A program made the position numbers and the translations under genes. The notes below the pieces were generated by a model. It ran no database searches and was not told the origin of the DNA. It worked only from the letters and a program-made list of their open reading frames with translations. This document shows positions 1 to 12,590 of a stretch of 41,969 bases of DNA, one piece after another; within the stretch, counting starts at the first letter, position 1, and each line of letters opens with the position of its first letter. The stretch is from Dinochytrium kinnereticum (lineage: Eukaryota > Chytridiomycota > Chytridiomycetes > Chytridiales > Chytridiaceae): positions 1 through 41,969 of the forward strand of contig JADGJT010000155.1 of NCBI GenBank assembly GCA_027604005.1, read 5' to 3'.

Positions 1-200
1 TGACGGTGTGCTCACATGAGCAGCCCGTAGCAACAGGACTATAAGTAGCCAGGGCCTGTCCTGTGCCTACTAATTAAGCAATCACAACTTAGCTCACTTG
101 AGCACCTGTTGACAACCCCCTTCTTTATTGAAAATAAACCCTCCTTGAACCCTCCGACTGGTGACCCCTACGGACCCCCATCGTCCAACAATACTGAATA
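1..200 (+). mobile_element. possible LTR retrotransposon remnant (R/U5-like)
   Basis: No coding sequence was recognised here. The order of signals resembles the 3' part of a long terminal repeat: a TATA-like ctataag near 40-46, a polyadenylation-type aataaa near 133-138, then a C-rich stretch with tggtgacccc near 160. That last string resembles the junction downstream of some Ty3/Gypsy LTRs. No gag or pol frame follows, and the partner LTR would lie outside the window. The signals are short and common, so this is a weak inference. It could equally be the 3' end of a neighbouring transcript. Confidence 0.2.
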
Positions 201-1159
201 GGTGCGCGTATTCACCTGCGCAACTCCAGGAAACTACCTTCAAATATATTTCGTGAAATCTTTATTGAATATATTGAAAGGAAGGCCCGAGTTTCACAGG
301 AAGTTGTCCCCACAGAAAACCACCTCAAACAAAGTGTCCTTTCTTTTGCCTGTAGTCTTAGTCCCACAAGCCCTCCTTATTCCCCTCTCCAAACTTCCCC
401 TACATCCTCAACTGATCAGAAAGTGGGCTCTGGCGCGAGCCTGAACAGAGGAGAGATGTTAGTGCTGTCAAGCGGTGTCGCTTGCCTTGATGTGGGTGTC
501 CCCGATAGGTTCTGGCGGTATTAATACTGGTTGCCCACCTGATTTGAAAACCTGCTCCCAAACGTGCGATGATCTGAGGTCTGTCTCTACATGCGGACTA
601 TGTGATGGCGTAAAGGTGATGACTGTGGAAAGGGTTGAAAGAGAGTGATGGGTGGATTTAGAGGTCTGAGACGGTGAATGGTGTCAATAAATCACTCTGT
701 AGTTGCAGGTGACGAAATGGTTGTGGTTCACCTCTCTCTCTTTATGGGATGCCTTTGGAAGTGGATGTGTTGTTGTTTTGTTTGTTTATACTGTTTTCTA
801 CTTGACATCTTTTCCCTGATACAATATCCTTTGCCAACTGACCTTGTACCTTGTAGGACTTGGAGGATTCGCCGAATACTCCGACTTCTGCGAACTGTGG
901 GTGGCAAATGGGAGTTTTCACACTGGGAAGTGAGTATTTTGAGATAGAAGTAGTCCAAATCACACTGTTCAATTGCTCGCGAGCAGCATGGACATTTTTT
1001 TCTTGGTTTGGATTTTAGCTGTTAGCATTGCAGAATAAGAATAATAGTAAGCGTTTATTATTATAATGAATGATGTTTGTCTTCTGGGTTTAGACAGGTG
1101 AGCGCGTCGCGTGTTTTGAAAAGGAAAGGGGCGGAAGGTGTGCGGCAATTCGCAACCTT

Positions 1160-1430
1160 ATTGAAAGTCAAAATTTATTTTTACATATTACATAATAATA
1201 ATATTACATGGACAAGAATATTTTTAGTTTTTGGTTTATTATTAAATAATTAAATAATTATTTATTGAAAGGCCGGTGTGGTGGGACAAGTCGACTTACT
1301 ATTATCTATTATTATTATTATTATTTTATTAACATTTCTGAACAGTCAATTATAATAATATTAATGAGAATGCTGCAGCTACAGCAGTGGAATTAATTAA
1401 TAGTAATAATAACAATAATAGTGGGGGAAT
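1160..1430. repeat. AT-rich low-complexity region with ATT/TTA microsatellite
   Basis: This stretch is dominated by A and T, including runs of the trinucleotide att around 1300-1330 and repeated taataataa strings nearby. It has no sustained reading frame. It lies in the 2 kb non-coding block upstream of the first gene. The rest of 200-1979 shows only short random frames and a CT-rich leader just before 1980, and no other feature was recognised there. Confidence 0.6.
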
Positions 1431-1979
1431 ATCCACTCTGTGTGCAAGAACAAGCAAGAGAAAATGAACCGATCAAAGAAAGAATGAGAGAAAGACCTCG
1501 CTGGGGATGGAAGCAAGGGCAAGGCTGTGTGGTCAGCAAGGCAGGCAAGAAGCAGTCATCATGGCGGGTGTAGCAGCAGCTGTTCTTCCTCAACTGCGTC
1601 AGTCAAGTGCTCAGAGGTGGTGGTGCCAAGTTCAATTTTTCATTCTTTTCTTCCGAGGAAGGATTTCTTGCTTTGAATTCTGAACGTGGGAAAGGGGTGC
1701 GTCACACACCCTTCCCCAAAGACAAGACGGGGCAGGCAGGAAAAAAAGACACTCGATACAGAGAAAGACGGAGAAGAAAAAAAAAAGAAAGCGGCAGCGA
1801 CGACGACGAGAACGACGACGGGCGACTCGACAGAGACGCTGGCTTTCATAGACCATAGAAGATCACCCCTTTCGATAGACCATACATAGACGACACTGCC
1901 GCCCCGCGACAGCTTCACACTCTGCTGCTCTGAACACCTTCGATCTCCGCGTATCCACACCACGAGCGATTGATCCAGG

Positions 1980-3965
1980 ATGGCTGATGCAGAGCCTGTG
2001 CCTGATGAGACACTTACCTCCATTCTTCCGGATGAGATCTCAACAGACGTCCCACCCGTCGATGCTTCAACAATCTCCAGTGAAGTCTCTTCAGCCATCG
2101 CCGATATCACCTCTGCCACAGCACTTCCAAGGTTCGCATTTAATGGTCTATCGCACTGAGTCAATCATGTGCATGCATTCATTGCTTCATCCTAACACCC
2201 CCTTTCTTCTCCTCTCTGTAGTTCAACCGCATTCCTCACAACAACAACCATCACAATCCTTATCCCTGGCCCACCCCCAACAAACCCACTGCCTTCCCTC
2301 CCAAAATCTCCGCAAAGAACTCCAACCCAAGACCCTGAACAAAAAGTCAACCCCGCCGTCTTTGGAGCCTTCGCCATGGCGCTATGCCTCCTCTCCGTGG
2401 GCATCATCGTCTCCTCCATGTACATCAAACGGCGGGGTGCAAGAAAATTCAGCAAAGAGACTGCTAAACCACAGATTCTGTCGAGAGAAGACTTGGAGTC
2501 GTCCGTCGGGGATGGGGATTTCGGAGATCTGGCTACGGTAGGAGGGTACCCGCCCGCTGGTGCACCAGGAAGTTCTGCGGCAAGGCCTTATGGGGGGTAC
2601 AATCCTTATGCGACGGATGGATTGATGATGGGGGGTGGGATGGCACCAAGGGGAAACCGGCCACCTGTTGGGGCAGGGGGTGTCAGTTCGTTCAACCCTA
2701 ATGCAAACACGTCCACATACTCTGCCGCCAATACTCCCAGAGGCTCATCTCTCCAACACCAAGCTCTCCAAATCTCAACCGCGCCATCGATTATGACCGA
2801 CCGATCGGCATCGCAACCTGGTGACTCCGTGTCTGCGATCTCCTCCTCAACCTCCAATGACCCGCTTCTCTTCTTGAATCCCAACTACCCGCCTCCACCG
2901 CAACCGGTCCCACGATCTGTGGCCTCAACGATGATTCCCATTGTTCAGCGCGCCGGTGGAGATCAGGGATACAATCCACCGAGGATGGCGAGTCGAGGAG
3001 CCGTGTCTGCTGGATTGATTGCTGATCCTTCGGAGCGTCCTCCGTCGCCTGTTGCCTTCAGTGCTGGGGTTTATGGAATGCCTCACATCCCCCTGTCACC
3101 CCCTTCTGCCCCCTCTGTAGCTCCATCGGCCACGAGCAATGGCACCTCGAATGTGACTCCGATCACGGATGACGGGGCGAGGAACCGCAGTGACCAGCAT
3201 GTCCAACAACAAGGGCAACGCGGTAGAGCCATCTCAGACGCATCGAGCGCGAACATGTATTCAGTGTCCCAACAAGGCGGTCGACGAACACGTTCCATCA
3301 GCGTCCCACGTCGACTCATTGTTCCACCTCCGTCCACTCCACCCCAGACATACGACCCATCACGGCCAGGATCGGACCTGCCTCGAAAATCTCCTCCTGT
3401 CCCACAATCCGCTCCGACCACAACCTCGGCTACACTGCCCCCCGAGAAGCTTGACGCCTACCGAAGGAGATTGCAGTCTCGACAGCAGCAACTTCATCAG
3501 CAGGCTGATGTGCTTCCCGCCTACAATGATGCGCTTCAAGAAGCTTTGACGGAGGTTTCGGCGCCACCCACCCCAAGTCTCGATACTAAAGACCTCGCTA
3601 TCGTCGGGGGTGGGGATGAGAAGGTCGTTCCTCCGAGTGACACTGTGGCGGCTATGGCTGCAGCGCAGACTATTCCTCCGGTGCGGGCACCGGGTGGTGG
3701 TGGGGGAGGGGGAGGTGACGGAGGCTTACGGGCTCTGTTGGCGGATGGGAGAATCACGATGGAAGAATTTTTGAGGCTGAAGAGTGCCATGGAGGTCTCC
3801 AGGAGTGGGGAGATTGAAAGACGGAGGGGAGAGGAAGAGAGGAGGGGAGTGGGGGGACCGGGCGGGCCGATGCCTTTGTCGATCTCGGTGCGGCCGGGTC
3901 AAGGCCAAACACCGGCGCAGCAGCAGCAGCAGCAGCAGCAGCATTACCAAAGGGAGAGACAGTAG
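1980..3965 (+). CDS. single-pass membrane protein, Ser/Pro-rich cytoplasmic tail, unknown function
   Basis: Model: exons 1980-2131 and 2222-3965, about 631 aa, with a 90-nt intron (donor GTTCGC, acceptor CTGTAG). The join is supported because the first frame stops inside the intron and the downstream frame resumes with a Ser/Thr/Pro-rich stretch leading into a hydrophobic segment. No cleavable signal peptide is evident. Residues 1-90 are acidic, then Ser/Thr/Pro-rich. One membrane segment lies at about 96-118, followed by a basic stop-transfer cluster (KRRGARK). The rest, about 500 residues, is low-complexity Ser/Pro/Gly-rich and ends in eight glutamines. A short helical patch (LLADGRITMEEFLRLK) lies near the C-terminus. 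The topology resembles fungal surface sensors (short exterior, long disordered tail), but no family was recognised and the function is unknown. Confidence 0.7.
3918..3941 (+). repeat. (CAG)8 polyglutamine tract
   Basis: Eight uninterrupted CAG codons lie close to the stop codon of the membrane-protein gene and encode eight glutamines. The tract is a perfect trinucleotide microsatellite, so it is likely to vary in length between strains. Confidence 0.95.
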
Positions 3966-5402
3966 AGCATTTGTTTGCATTTGTCTTCGAAAAGTATGGT
4001 GATGGATTAGGCCATGTCCCTTCGATGCGGCTTTTTCTCAATGCTTTCTCGACTCGACTGGTTTTAATGCAATCGCTCGTTTCTTCTCCTTTGATCTTTC
4101 TTCATTCTTTGGGCGCGGTTCGGCGTCCTTTCTCACTCCCGCTACCGCGTTCTTAACATACGCTTCTCAAAAACCATTCCTGTGTTCGTCCCCCAAAACA
4201 CTTCCTTTTTTTTTCTTCTTTAACTCCTCCTCTACGCTTCTTTTCATTTTTGCAATCCTCGTTTGATCCTTCTCTTTCTCTTCGTACCTTTTGCGGGGAG
4301 CCTGCTCGTTTGTAGACGGTTCTTTTCAAACCCAAGTCGTTTTAACCGTTTTGCTTTACACTTTTTCTTTCGATTTTTTTTTTTAAATGCGATGGTTTCC
4401 TGATGGCTTTTTGTTACCATCCTTTTACTTTTTCGCTCGTTACCAGACATTCTGGGCTTCATTTTATTTGTTTGTTTGTTTGTTGTCTTTTTTTTTTCTC
4501 TTGTTTTGCTTTTTTTTTGTTTTTTTTGTCTCTTACGGGCTTTTCCGTTCACCTCGCACCACGCATGCTTTCTTAGTTTTTTTTTATCTTGCTGTCCAAT
4601 TACGAGGGTGGTCTGAAGGATTTGTGAGTGATTGAACAGGAAAGAGGGATAAAAGGGCTGGCTGAATGAGAATAAAATAGGTGTAATGGGTGTATACAAG
4701 TGTGTGCTTAGTCTTTGTTTCATTTGAAGTCAAGGATGGATGCCATGGCTTTAAATGTGGATTGAAAGGATACCAGTCTTCCTAAAATTGAACAAATTCC
4801 AGAAACATCCTTCCATAAATAAATAATAATTGATTGATTGATTTGCAATTATTTGAAAGCTAACAACTGAGGTTCTAATCCACACGCCTGAGCACCACCA
4901 TCAGCGACGCTGCTGTCATGGGGGGGAAAATGAAGTAACTGGAGCGGGAGGAGCGATGGGGTACGGCTGGACTTGCGGTTGGACGGGCAGTGGGGTGAGG
5001 ACGAGATGTGCGGGTGAACGAGAAGTGCACAGAGGAGGAAGGTCCACGCGTTCCCGCACATTCCGCAAGCATTTGAAATGGACGATGGGGATGCGCACGC
5101 GTTGTTGGGTGGGAGGGAGGGGCGGCGGTGGTTGAACCTTCAATGCCACATCGTTCCGCGGCTATTAATAAAAAGAAAAAAGGAAATCAAAAGGCACAAA
5201 AAGGCCATCATGCACAGCCATTTTCCCTCAAATCTCAAAATACTCCTGATCGCAATAAAGCCAAGCCAGCAGCTCCCCCTGAACTTCCCTCAACACCAAC
5301 ACATCTGATCCCCATAACCACACCCTCCCGCCTTTATCAAACCTCCCCCCCTTCACCCAGAGCCCATCCTTTCCCCTCCCCTCCCCTCAGTGGCCTTTAA
5401 CA
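3966..5402. other. intergenic region, pyrimidine-rich
   Basis: About 1.4 kb separates two genes on the plus strand. The part from about 4190 to 4590 is strongly T-rich on the plus strand and creates long Lys-rich frames on the opposite strand that look spurious. An aataaa lies near 4671. The last 150 bases before the next start codon are C-rich, as expected for a fungal promoter or leader. No convincing gene or RNA was found. Confidence 0.6.
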
Positions 5403-8400
5403 ATGTCCAACATAAAGGGCTACCTCCAATTCTCCAACCTCCCAAAAGAAACCGACGCTGGTCAACCCCTTCGAGTATGGTTGTTCATGAAACTCGCTGC
5501 AGCGGTGGACGCTGAGAGTCCGATTGTCTTGTCGCTGGTTGGGATTGCGAGATCGAGTTGGGTCGTTGCGCCTGATAGCCCTTATGCGAGTGCGGAGGAT
5601 CGGGCGGCGGGGAGAGGGGTTGGGTTGAGCTCTGAGAGTGAGTTTTATCGGTGTGAGGTTGAGGTTGCGCCCGCTAAGGTAGGGGTAGTTGCTTTGTTTT
5701 TTCATCTTTGTTTGTGATGGGGCTGGTGTTGGGGAAGGTGGTTGGTTTCGATGGGAAAGCGGGTATCTGCAAGCGTGTCGGGTGTTTTGATGGTCAAGCT
5801 TTCGTCGTTCTGATCAATGCTAGTTTTGACATGAGGAGGTAGTGGATTCTTTGGCGGATAGGTTGCTTGGGGAATAGGAAACTATGGGGGAGTTAGGGGG
5901 ACGGGCTCCCACCGTTTCACGACTCTTGCCCTTTGTCGTCGTCTTTTCGCTTGCTCACCTTCTTTTCCACTCAGGTGTTTGACAAAGGCGAACACGCCTA
6001 TATGGCCACTTTGAAACTCGATCCGGGCCTTTTTCCCACCTATGCTCACCGCGGGACAACTTCAATGGCCGAAGAATTCCACATCCGCTACGTCGTCCGC
6101 GCAACCCTCAAAGCTCGTGACAACCCCGTCCCCGTCCTCGAGAAAGAGATCAAAGTCAAAGCTCCCATTGTCGATGGTTCTTACCTGGACCCAATGATCA
6201 GTTCCGAAGTTTCTCCGTCAGGAGCTTACCTTGGATTACGATCCGCGAGAGCTCAGTGGGTCGACAAAGATGTTGTAACGGTGTTTAGCTCACTTTCTGC
6301 TCCAAAGGGACGGGACGTTGCGTCCGTCTTTTTGGAGGTTATTCAGAAATTTGCAATACCCGATCCCATCACCCGTGGAAAGACGATGGTGACCGTTGAA
6401 AGGATCTTTGCGACTTTCAACTTGGCGGGATGTCGGCAGGGAACTTCTATGGATTCTATTCTGAAACTCACCATGCCCTCCATCCCACCTACAATGGAGG
6501 TCGGGCCCATCAGTGTCGATTACAGTCTCCGTGCTGTCGTGTTGTTCGCGGGGAACCCCCCCCCTCCCGTCGAGTTCATTTGCACGACACCCATACTCAT
6601 TCTTCCACCGGTGAAGCTTCAGATTGAGCCATCGTTTGATGAGACTGACCCGGAACCTCCAGCATCCAAAGGACCAGGACCTTTGCCTGTCTTCCCGATC
6701 GCCGCGCAGGTGTCGCAGAACCCTGTTCAGAGGTTCATTTTGGGGAATGCTCCGCCTTCGCCTGTGCCAGCCCCTGCACAGCCTTCACCAGTTATGGTGC
6801 CTGGGCAGATAGGGGGACCTCAGGGTCAGCCGGGACAGGGGATGCCGGGCATGGCGGCGATGGGTAGGGATACGTCGAGGCCTGGAAGACCATTGCCTGT
6901 GCCGGTAGGTCCGCCTGCGCCCCAGCAGGTTCAGACTCAACAGAGCGTGAGGCCGCCAGAGGTGCGCTTTATTTTATTTTTGGTTATGACTCGTTTTTTT
7001 TGTTTTTCTTTTGTGGAGTGAATCCTTATTATGAAAGCATCCTCCGTTTCGGGTTTCTGCTCATCAAAATTCCGCATTAATTGTCTACTGACGAAAAAAA
7101 AACAACACCTCATTCCATACCAATAATAGCCCGATGCCCACGCCAAATCCGAAGAACAACGGCGTATTAAAGAACTAGAGGCGGAACTTCGACGTCTCCA
7201 AGTGTCTACCAACGCCTATATCACAGGCGCTTTCCCCAATGATGGCGTCCCCTCCTCAGCCAAACGCAACCCCTCCTCCGAATCCATTGCCGAGCCAACA
7301 TCCTTCCAAGCGCTCCGTAAAAAGACCGTAAAGGCCGCCAAAGCCGCTGCGTCCCCCACTCCTGCTTCGGCCGCGTCGCCCAAGACATCAAAATTGGCGG
7401 GAGTAGTTCAGCAGGCGATTGCCAATTTGCCGGAGAGGGCCATTCAGCTTCCGGCGCTCAAGTCCTCGCACGCTGCTGAGCAGGCGTTGAGACAAGGGAA
7501 TGGTGGTGGAGCGGCTGGTGGGGGAAGCTTGAGTGACGAGGAGGTTAATCGGATTTTTGCGAGTGCTTTGGAGGCATACAGAAGCAAGTTGTTTGATCAT
7601 CTTATGGAGCATGGGACGCCAGTGATTGGGAGGCAGAGGGAGGCTATTCGGAATGCGGAAGTATTGGTGTTTAATCGGGCTGTGAGTGCCAGCGCTTTTG
7701 GAAGAGGGTTGGGACCGAAACTTGAGGTATCTATCACATTTCTCTTACAAAATTGTTTTTTCGTTTTATTTTCGATTGCTTTTAGCCGTTTGGGTTATAT
7801 TTTTCTTCTCTTTTTTCTCCAGCCTTTTCTAAAGCATCTCCAGGATGACATGCGCCGCGTTGAGACGGATATTTCCAACGCTTTTGAGATCTCTGCCATG
7901 CAGAGCCTTGTTGATGCTATGCGTGAGGGTCGTCGCCATATTCGCCGCGGGATTGAGTCTCACGACGTTCTCACCCCAGAAGATCTCTCAGAATCCCTTG
8001 ACGCTCTCAAAGTATCATTGAAAGAGAAGGCAGGCACACAAGTTCCCTTAAAAGTCTGGGAAAAGGCTATGGAGAAATTTGACGCTGATGTTAAGAAGCC
8101 TCTTGAAGCTGATCTTGCCGCTCGACCTCCTGTGCCCACGTTACAATCTCCTCCTTCGCCTCATCCTCCCTCTGCTGGTGTTCCTCACACCGCGTATCAT
8201 CAGCAGCAAACCCAGTTCTACAATCAGACCTCGTTTGCTATTGACCCATCTACACCTCCACCTCCTCAACACGGACAGCAGCGATCGCCAAGGCCATTGC
8301 CTCCGGCCCCCGTCGTTGATCCCGCGGCTGGATATGGTGCTTACTCGCAGCCTCAACCTATTCCGCAGAGTCAGACGGTGACCCCTCCTATGACTCCCGG

Positions 8401-9199
8401 AGGATCTTTTGGAAAGAGTTTCTTTGGGCCGGCTACTCCAGCATCGGCGAATGGATATGGGAATAATAAGCCGCCTTACCCTGCTGTAGGGGCAGGTCAG
8501 TTTGGAAGCGCTCAACAGCAGCAGCAGCCCTATGGGACGATGACACCACAGCAGGGCTATGGTGGGCAGCCGCAACAGCAAGCATACGGAGCGCAGCCGC
8601 AGCAGCCATCTTACGGTGTACAGTCGTATGGATCGCTGCCACAGCCAGGGCAACCGTATGGTGGGCAGCAACAGCCGTATGGGACGCTCCCTCAGCAACA
8701 ACAGCATTCTTATGGGACATCTCCGCAACAGCAGCAACAGCCCTATGGACAGCAGCCTCAGCCATACGGGACTCCCCAGCAAACGTACGGGTCTCAGCCG
8801 ATATCGTATGGCACATCCCCCCAGCAACAGCCTTTCTCAACCCTCTCTGCACCCCACTCTCCACACCAACACTACGGTACCTCTCCCCCGCACAACTCCC
8901 AACAACCCGTCTACGGATCGTCACCGCCACAAGCTCCTTATAACTACTCTAATCATCACAATACTCCATTGCCTAACCCTCCTTCGACCCCAGGATATTC
9001 CTCCCATATTCCCGTTGCGGCGGGGAAGAGTGGGTTTTTTGCACCACGACAGACTCACCAGCCAATAAGCCAGAAGGATCCGAGAGTTTGTGGGTTCGGG
9101 GAATGCGTTAATCCTAAGGCGACGGGATCTGCTTATTGTATCGGGTGTCAGAGGATTGTGAGGCAGCAGCAGGGGGGTGGGGATACGTTTAGGAGATGA
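5403..9199 (+). CDS. arrestin-like domain protein with coiled coil, Q/P/Y/G-rich tract and C-terminal Cys4 module
   Basis: Model: exons 5403-5678, 5975-6961, 7130-7726, 7823-9199, about 1078 aa, all three introns in phase 0. Residues 1 to about 330 show an arrestin-like beta-sandwich pattern: the short GYLQF opening, a LVGIARSSW strand, FDKGEHAY, then FHIRYVVRATL. A proline-rich linker follows. Exon 3 opens with a charged coiled coil (EEQRRIKELEAELRRL), and a helical region continues to about residue 700. Then comes about 300 residues rich in Gln, Pro, Tyr and Gly with recurring PYG/SYG units, of prion-like composition. The last 40 residues carry C-x4-C-x10-C-x2-C, a possible small zinc site. 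Arrestin-related proteins in fungi often act as trafficking or ubiquitin-ligase adaptors. I saw no obvious PPxY ligase-binding motif. The function is inferred only from the fold. Confidence 0.75.
7727..7822 (+). other. 96-nt intron that is open in frame (possible retained intron)
   Basis: This T-rich segment has GTATCT at its start and CTCCAG at its end, and it interrupts two helical, charged exons of the arrestin-like gene. Its length is 32 codons with no stop in the gene's frame. If retained, the protein would gain a strongly hydrophobic insert rich in Phe, Leu and Ile that could act as a membrane segment. The composition and good splice ends favour an intron. Confidence 0.65.
8500..8990 (+). 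repeat. degenerate Q-rich PYG/SYG repeat array (prion-like coding tract)
   Basis: The coding sequence here is an imperfect array of short units centred on PYG, SYG or YGT, separated by runs of Gln and Pro and encoded by recurring cag and tatgg words. Long spurious frames on the other strand (Arg/Leu-rich) arise from the same repetition. Such composition is typical of proteins that form condensates, but this is inference from composition only. Confidence 0.8.
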
Positions 9200-9712
9200 T
9201 TTTGTTTTGATTTCGTGATGTTATGATTATCGAGCTGTTGTCATGACTTGGAATTTTATGCATTTTTCATTTCTATGCGTTCAAACTCACCATTTTTATG
9301 ATTCTTATTTTACCCTATATACTATGCCTTCATGAATGCTACGACTTCTCTTTTGTGTCTCATGAGTCTTGGCTTTGCATTTAACTAATATCTACTGGAT
9401 GTTTTCTGTTTTTCTTGTTTCTTTTGTTTTTGTTTTTTTGGGCTGCTATTATATAATGATGACCATTTTTGTCATTTGACTGATTCGAGAGTTGGTTGGT
9501 TTTTCTACTTTTGAGATTGAGAGAATCCACTCTGTGCCTATCTTTTTCCAACATTTTGACCTGGGGCATAATCGGATTTTTATGACAAAGTGAGGTCCTG
9601 CATTTCAAATTCAAAATTAGCAATGATTGGCTCCGCAAACAATACTGGGATATAAAAAACCCAAGGCGCGTTCTCGGACCACCCAACATCACACAAATAC
9701 AAACAACAAACC
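9200..9712. other. intergenic region: 3' flank of the arrestin-like gene and cupin promoter
   Basis: This interval is AT-rich with T-runs after the stop codon at 9199. No gene was recognised. The last 100 bases contain an attgg box (inverted CCAAT) near 9626 and a TATA box, described separately. Confidence 0.6.
9651..9657 (+). promoter_or_regulatory. TATA box of the cupin gene
   Basis: A tataaaa match lies 62 bases upstream of the cupin start codon, with an attgg (inverted CCAAT) about 25 bases further upstream. The spacing to an A/C-rich leader that ends in accATG is typical for a fungal TATA-type promoter. Confidence 0.55.
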
Positions 9713-10724
9713 ATGCAGCTAAACGCCGACCTCACTATGCCTGCGGCGATTCACTACGAGAATCTCGTGTTCATTGATAGCCCTCAACCTGGGGTTCAAC
9801 GAGGCATGCTGGACAGAGATGGAGATGAGGTGACTTCGTTGTTTTGCTGTCGGTAGAAATGGACGGTCTTTAATACAATTCCCCCTACGTCTTTGACTGG
9901 TAGGTGGCAAGAGCGACGAGTCTTGTTAGGTACGCTCCAAACAGCTCGTTCAACCCCCATACACATGGGGGTGGTGAGGAGTTTTTGGTGCTGGACGGGA
10001 TATTTGCGGATGAACATGGGAGGTACCCAGCTGGATCATACATTCGGAATAAGGTGAGGCGTTTCTTCGGATCGCTGTGTTGGGAATCGTGTTGGCTGCA
10101 TTGTTGAGGATTGAAACGAAGAAATCTAATCAGCGCCCAGACGCCCCCCCCCCCCCCCACCACCAAAAAAACCAAAAAAAACAAGCCAAAGCCAACAACN
10201 NNNNNNNNNTCGCGTTTTTGGTATTGTTTTTGGCTGATTTGTTGTGTTTTTAAACGAATAAATAAAATCACCCCCCCCCCCCCCCCCCCCCCGCTTCCCA
10301 ATAAAAAACCAATCACAAAAAGATCGGATCCACACACGCTCCCTCGGTAGGCCCAGATGGATGCCTTATCTTTGTCAAGCTTCGATGGATGAATCCGGAA
10401 GAACCCAACGTCAAGATCCTTGATGCGACAAGCCCGCCAGCTGGTGCTGGGGAATCATGGAGCAGGGAGCTTTACGCGAACCCTATCACCGGAGAACGGG
10501 TTCGGACACTGGCCATTCCCGCTCACGGGCGATTGCCTCTGGATGCTGAAGAGGTGAAAGGTGGGACGGAGGTGCTGGTTGTTGAAGGGAGCGTGGTGTT
10601 TGGGGGGGAGGAGTATGGGAAATGGTCGTGGGTGAGGATCCCACCGTCATCCGCGCCAGCCTCCATTGAGAGCGGTGCTGAAAGGACAGTGGCATTCATC
10701 AAGACGCATCACCTCCTGCCATGA
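9713..10724 (+). CDS. ChrR-like double-cupin protein
   Basis: Model: exons 9713-9829, 9904-10053, 10323-10724, about 222 aa, introns in phase 0. The central cupin has the metal-site pattern [14 protein letters not shown] (two His, one Glu) with a further His in the exon-3 start (GSTHAP), followed by [10 protein letters not shown] second, weaker cupin half lies between about 130 and 215 and lacks the His cluster. This arrangement matches the ChrR cupin family (Pfam cupin_7), whose best-known member is the C-terminal part of bacterial anti-sigma factor ChrR. The N-terminal zinc anti-sigma domain is absent here. The start of exon 3 was chosen because only that frame restores the conserved His-containing turn; acceptor AAAAAG is unusual. 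Probably a soluble metal-binding enzyme or sensor; the substrate is unknown. The second intron holds an assembly gap, so its length is uncertain. Confidence 0.8.
10144..10158. repeat. poly-C run left of the assembly gap
   Basis: Fifteen consecutive C residues lie inside the second intron of the cupin gene and are followed by A/C-rich sequence that runs into the N gap. Confidence 0.9.
10200..10209. other. assembly gap (10 N)
   Basis: Ten N characters lie between an A/C-rich left flank and a T/G-rich right flank. The fixed length suggests a nominal scaffold join rather than a measured distance. The gap lies wholly within an intron, so the protein model is unaffected unless the flanks are misjoined. 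Confidence 0.95.
10271..10292. repeat. poly-C run right of the assembly gap
   Basis: Twenty-two consecutive C residues lie 30 bases before the third exon of the cupin gene. With the run on the other side of the gap they form two nearby homopolymers, which would explain failed sequencing or assembly here. Confidence 0.9.
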
Positions 10725-10937
10725 GCGCCTTTGCCTTCCACCCTCATCGCACCTGTCCGTCGTCTCGTTATTATTATCAGTGTAAAATCCAATAAAAACT
10801 GATTTGTTGAAATTCAAAGGGGGAAAAAAAAAAGCAGAAAAGACGACTCTCATTCCGCAATCGCAACACCAAACGACCACTCCCCACCCAGTCAACCGGA
10901 CAGACCTCACAGAGCCACCGCACAATCACCGGAAAGG

Positions 10938-12590
<1,653 letters not shown>

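Noticed and set aside
1640..2164. 174-residue frame on the minus strand
   Set aside because: It overlaps the leader and first exon of the plus-strand gene, is low-complexity Ser/Val-rich, and has no conserved motif.
4244..4723. 159-residue Lys-rich frame on the minus strand
   Set aside because: It is the reverse complement of a T-rich intergenic tract; the composition explains the lack of stops.
4916..5149. Pro-rich 77-residue minus-strand gene upstream of the arrestin-like gene
   Set aside because: No conserved motif, G/A-rich promoter-like composition, and no supporting splice extension.
8141..8827. 228-residue Arg/Leu-rich frame on the minus strand
   Set aside because: It mirrors the repetitive Q/P/Y/G coding tract of the arrestin-like gene.
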